This document shows, piece by piece, positions 61,350 through 64,000 of a stretch of DNA of 64,000 nucleotides. Location of the stretch: the NCBI RefSeq assembly GCF_031085295.1, contig NZ_JAVFWO010000002.1, positions 186,001-250,000 of the forward strand, written 5' to 3'. Origin of the DNA: Microbacterium psychrotolerans (GTDB lineage Bacteria > Actinomycetota > Actinomycetes > Actinomycetales > Microbacteriaceae). Made by a program: the position numbers and the translations under genes. The notes below the pieces were generated by a model, which saw only the letters and a list, made by a program, of their open reading frames with translations, had not been told where the DNA came from and searched no databases. The number at the start of each line of letters is the position of its first letter. The stretch's first letter is position 1.

Positions 61350-62326
61350 GCGGGTCTGCAGCGTCCTCCGCGGTCGTCGCCGGCGTCGACATCGGGGGGA
61401 CGAAGACCTCCGGCGCGCTCGTCGCCGCCGACGGCGCGGTGCTCGCCCGCGCGACGCGCGACACGCCGGCGCGCAGGGGGGGCGCGGCCATGGCCGAGAC
61501 GGCGGCGCTCCTGGTGGAGGAGCTGGCCGACGCCGCCGGCGTGCGGCCGGGCGCGGTGGGTGTGGGAGCCGCAGGGGTCGTCGACCCTCGCACCGGCAGC
61601 ATCCGCGCCGCGTCGGACATGTTCGTCGACTGGGCCGGCTTTCCGCTCGGCGCGCGGCTCCGTGAGCGGCTGGCTCTCGAGGTGCGCGTCGAGAACGACG
61701 TCAACGCGTTCCTGCTCGGCGAGACCGCGTGGGGCTCCGGACGCGGAAGCGACGTCCTCGGCGTGATGCTGGGCACCGGCGTCGGCGGCGCACTCGTGCT
61801 CGACGGAAGACTCCGTCACGGGCCGCATGGGGCCGCCGGTGAGATCGGGCACACGCCCGGATACGGCGAACTGATCTGCACGTGCGGCCGCACCGGACAC
61901 CTCGAGACGCTCGCGTCGGGCACGTCGATCGCGCGGCGGTACGCGTCCGCGACGGGCCGACCCATCGCGTCCGCCCGAACGGTGGCCGAGCGCGCGAGGG
62001 CCGGCGACCTGGCCGCCGTGCGGGTGTTCGACGAGGCCGGTCGCGCCGTCGCCCTGGCATGCGTGTCGGCCGCGACTCTCGTCGATGTGCCACTCGCGGT
62101 GGTCGGCGGCGGCGTCGCCGCCGCGTGGGATCTGCTGGCGCCCTCCGTCGCCGCCATACTGGCGTCCGATCCGCCCGTCTCGGGCGCCCCGCTGCGCGTC
62201 GTCCCCGGCACGCTGCGCGGGGATGCGGTGGTGCTCGGCGCCGCGGCGCTGGTGTCGGCATCCGATCAGTCCTTTTCCTCCACCCCGTTCGCAGAAGGTG
62301 AGCTCGTCCGTGACGTCGCGTCCTGA
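61346..62326 (+). CDS. ROK-family sugar kinase
   Basis: A 326-residue kinase without a DNA-binding domain. The ATP motif VDIGGTKTSGAL (about 14-25) and GTGVGGALVLDG (about 137-148) are canonical. The ROK zinc site reads CTCGRTGHLE (about 176-185), with His in place of the third Cys of the usual CxCGxxGC. It probably phosphorylates a hexose released from the imported glycan. Its 3' end overlaps the M81 gene by 17 bp. The substrate is unknown. Confidence 0.85.
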   Translation: MSGSAASSAVVAGVDIGGTKTSGALVAADGAVLARATRDTPARRGGAAMAETAALLVEELADAAGVRPGAVGVGAAGVVDPRTGSIRAASDMFVDWAGFPLGARLRERLALEVRVENDVNAFLLGETAWGSGRGSDVLGVMLGTGVGGALVLDGRLRHGPHGAAGEIGHTPGYGELICTCGRTGHLETLASGTSIARRYASATGRPIASARTVAERARAGDLAAVRVFDEAGRAVALACVSAATLVDVPLAVVGGGVAAAWDLLAPSVAAILASDPPVSGAPLRVVPGTLRGDAVVLGAAALVSASDQSFSSTPFAEGELVRDVAS

Positions 62327-63887
62327 CCACGACAAGATCTGGAAGGGGCCGCTCGGCCCCCTCCACCCGTCCGGCCTCGCCCGGCCGCGGATCGGCATCG
62401 CCGGCATCTCGATCGAATCGAGCACGTTCTCGCCGCACATCTCCGGCGATGGCGCGTTCACGATCCGCACCGGGGACGACCTCCTCGCGTACTACCCGTT
62501 CCTCGCGGACGGTGAGGAGCTGCGGGATGCCGCCGAGTGGGTGCCGCTGACCCACGGGCGGTCGCTGCCGGGCGGCGCCGTCGATCCGCAGACGTATGCG
62601 CGCATGAAGGAGGCGATCATCGACGGCATCCGCGCCCAGGGCCCGTTCGACGCGTTCTTCTTCGATATCCACGGCGCCATGAGCGTCGTCGGCATGGACG
62701 ATGCCGAGGGCGACCTCGCGACCGCCGTGCGTGACGCGCTCGGACCCGACACCCTCGTCTCGGCGTCGATGGATCTCCACGGCAACGTCTCGGACGCCCT
62801 GTTCGACGCCGTCGACCTGATCACCTGCTACCGGATGGCGCCGCACGAGGACTGGATGAACACCAAGCAGCGCGCGGTGCACAATCTGCTCGAGCGCCTG
62901 CGAGGCGTCGGGGGAGCGGATGCCGACGCGCGGCGACCGTACAAGGCGTGGGTGCGGGTGCCCGTGCTGCTGCCCGGCGAGAAGACGAGCACGAGACTCG
63001 AACCGGCGAAGGGTCTGTACGACTCCATCCCCGACGTCGAGGAGCTCCAGGGCGTCATGGATGCCGCGGTGTGGGTCGGCTACGCCTGGGCCGACGAACC
63101 CCGCTGCCATGCGAACGTCATCGTGACAGGCGACGACCGCGATGTGATCGAGCGCGAGGCCGAGCGCCTTGCGCGCCGCTACTGGGACGCCCGGTCGGAC
63201 TTCGCGTTCGTCGGCCCGACGGCGACGCTCGACGATGCGCTCGACATCGCGCTGGCGGCCGGTGCACCGCGGCCGTACGTCATCTCGGACTCCGGCGACA
63301 ACCCCACCGCAGGCGGTGCCGGCGACGTGTCGTGGACCCTGGGCCGTCTGTTGCGGCGGGCGGACCTCGCGGACCGCTCCCGCGTCGTGCTGGCGGCATC
63401 CGTGTTCGACCCGCAAGCCGTGCGCGCCGCTCGCGTCGCCGGTGTGGGCGCGACGGTCAGCCTGCGGGTGGGCGGACGCGTGGATGCCGGGCCCAGCGGC
63501 CCCGTCGCGATCACCGGCGAAGTGTTCTCCATCACCGACGGCGACCCCGTCGCAGGAACCCAGGTCGTCGTGCGCAGCGGCGCGGTGCACGCCATCGTGA
63601 CCGAGCGCCGGAAACCCTTCCATCACCTGGACGACTTCCGGATGCTGGGTCTCGACCCCGAGAGCGCTGACATCGTGATCGTCAAGATCGGCTATCTCGA
63701 GCCGGAGCTGTACGACCTCGCGGCGGGGTGGACGCTCGCCCTGACCCCGGGCGGGGTCGACCAGGACCTGCTGCGGCTGGGGCATTCGCGCCTGCGCCCA
63801 GGCACCTTCCCGTTCGGCGAGACCGGTGACGAGCCCGACCTGCGCCCCCTCGTCGCGCGGCGCCGCGGGGCGGAGGTGCGGGCATGA
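62310..63887 (+). CDS. M81 family (MlrC-like) metallopeptidase
   Basis: A 525-residue protein matching the MlrC family: FFDIHGAMSVVG (about 117-128), SMDLHGNVSDAL (about 153-164), TCYRMAPHEDW, and the C-terminal domain opening SDSGDNPTAGGAGD (about 328-341). Asp and His residues in these blocks bind zinc. MlrC degrades the cyclic peptide microcystin, but most relatives are uncharacterised and often lie in sugar-transport operons. GTG 62310 has AAGGTGAG seven bases upstream and overlaps the kinase gene. A hydrolase of a sugar amide, lactam or peptide conjugate is possible. Confidence 0.85.
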   Translation: MTSRPDHDKIWKGPLGPLHPSGLARPRIGIAGISIESSTFSPHISGDGAFTIRTGDDLLAYYPFLADGEELRDAAEWVPLTHGRSLPGGAVDPQTYARMKEAIIDGIRAQGPFDAFFFDIHGAMSVVGMDDAEGDLATAVRDALGPDTLVSASMDLHGNVSDALFDAVDLITCYRMAPHEDWMNTKQRAVHNLLERLRGVGGADADARRPYKAWVRVPVLLPGEKTSTRLEPAKGLYDSIPDVEELQGVMDAAVWVGYAWADEPRCHANVIVTGDDRDVIEREAERLARRYWDARSDFAFVGPTATLDDALDIALAAGAPRPYVISDSGDNPTAGGAGDVSWTLGRLLRRADLADRSRVVLAASVFDPQAVRAARVAGVGATVSLRVGGRVDAGPSGPVAITGEVFSITDGDPVAGTQVVVRSGAVHAIVTERRKPFHHLDDFRMLGLDPESADIVIVKIGYLEPELYDLAAGWTLALTPGGVDQDLLRLGHSRLRPGTFPFGETGDEPDLRPLVARRRGAEVRA

Positions 63888-64000
63888 ACTTCGAGACCCG
63901 CACCGGACCGGATCTCGGCGAGGCGACGCCGGAGTACCCCGATGCCACGGTTCCCGAGTGGTACCGCGACGCCAAGCTCGGCTTCTTCGTCCACTGGGGC
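63884..64000 (+). CDS. GH29 alpha-L-fucosidase-like protein, cut by the window end
   Basis: The first 39 residues are visible. PEWYRDAKLGFFVHWG is the N-terminal GH29 motif (family form PEWFRDAKFGIFIHWG). It overlaps the M81 stop by 4 bp (ATGA), so it is the next gene of the same operon. It makes this the second GH29 enzyme of the locus, and also appears cytosolic at its start. Confidence 0.8.
   Translation, partial: MNFETRTGPDLGEATPEYPDATVPEWYRDAKLGFFVHWG

Overview
The window is a GC-rich actinobacterial chromosome segment. Gene content and codon use fit Microbacteriaceae, most likely a Microbacterium-like organism (an inference; no 16S or marker gene is present). Nearly every third codon position outside the first 7 kb is G or C. 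Many start codons sit 6-8 nt after a TAnnnT box, so leaderless transcription appears common.

Left part (1-7.2 kb): short, mostly unrecognised genes (small membrane proteins, a lipoprotein, a TPR-like protein) plus two genes broken by a single missing base in a homopolymer run: a PIN-domain protein and a membrane-anchored protein. Base composition here is less GC-biased, so this looks like accessory DNA. From 7.4 to 12.2 kb are a hemerythrin-like protein, an SRPBCC protein, a saccharopine-dehydrogenase-like reductase, a DUF1697 protein, an SDR and an epoxide-hydrolase-like enzyme.

12.3-16.2 kb is a compact regulatory island: an ECF41-type sigma factor, two paralogous NmrA-like NAD(P)-binding oxidoreductases, an alpha/beta hydrolase, and a small stand-alone protein that looks like the regulatory C-terminal domain of an ECF41 factor. 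Two promoters of the form TGTCACA-N17-GTC lie exactly 77 bp before the two oxidoreductases, and a near-match faces the hydrolase.

16.3-26 kb holds housekeeping and miscellaneous genes: an XRE regulator with an SDR, a quinone-reductase-like MDR enzyme, a zinc-ribbon SDR, a Nudix hydrolase, YaeQ, a YkvA-like protein, a HisN-type phosphatase, tRNA-Lys(CTT) and an MFS carrier. 26-32 kb has a LysR-controlled FAH/metallo-beta-lactamase/MFS cluster and a MarR-MFS pair.

32.4-41.3 kb is one long operon with 4-bp overlaps: a branched-chain (HAAT) ABC importer, an acyl-CoA synthetase, a TetR regulator, a 3-hydroxybutyrate-dehydrogenase-like SDR and an alpha/beta hydrolase. After a secreted seven-repeat PxKF protein, an IclR regulator faces scoA-scoB-thiolase genes. 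Together these suggest uptake or activation of a short carboxylic acid and its conversion through acetoacetate to acetyl-CoA.

47.9-55.4 kb is core metabolism: otsA-otsB (trehalose) and ilvD-ilvB-ilvN-ilvC (valine/isoleucine). The last ~290 bp of ilvD has foreign-looking codon use. 55.5-64 kb is a glycan-use locus: a GH29 alpha-L-fucosidase-like enzyme, a ROK repressor, a sugar ABC importer, a ROK kinase, an M81 (MlrC-like) metallopeptidase and the start of a second GH29 gene cut by the window end. Two copies of the palindrome ACATCCGATGT link its two transcription units.
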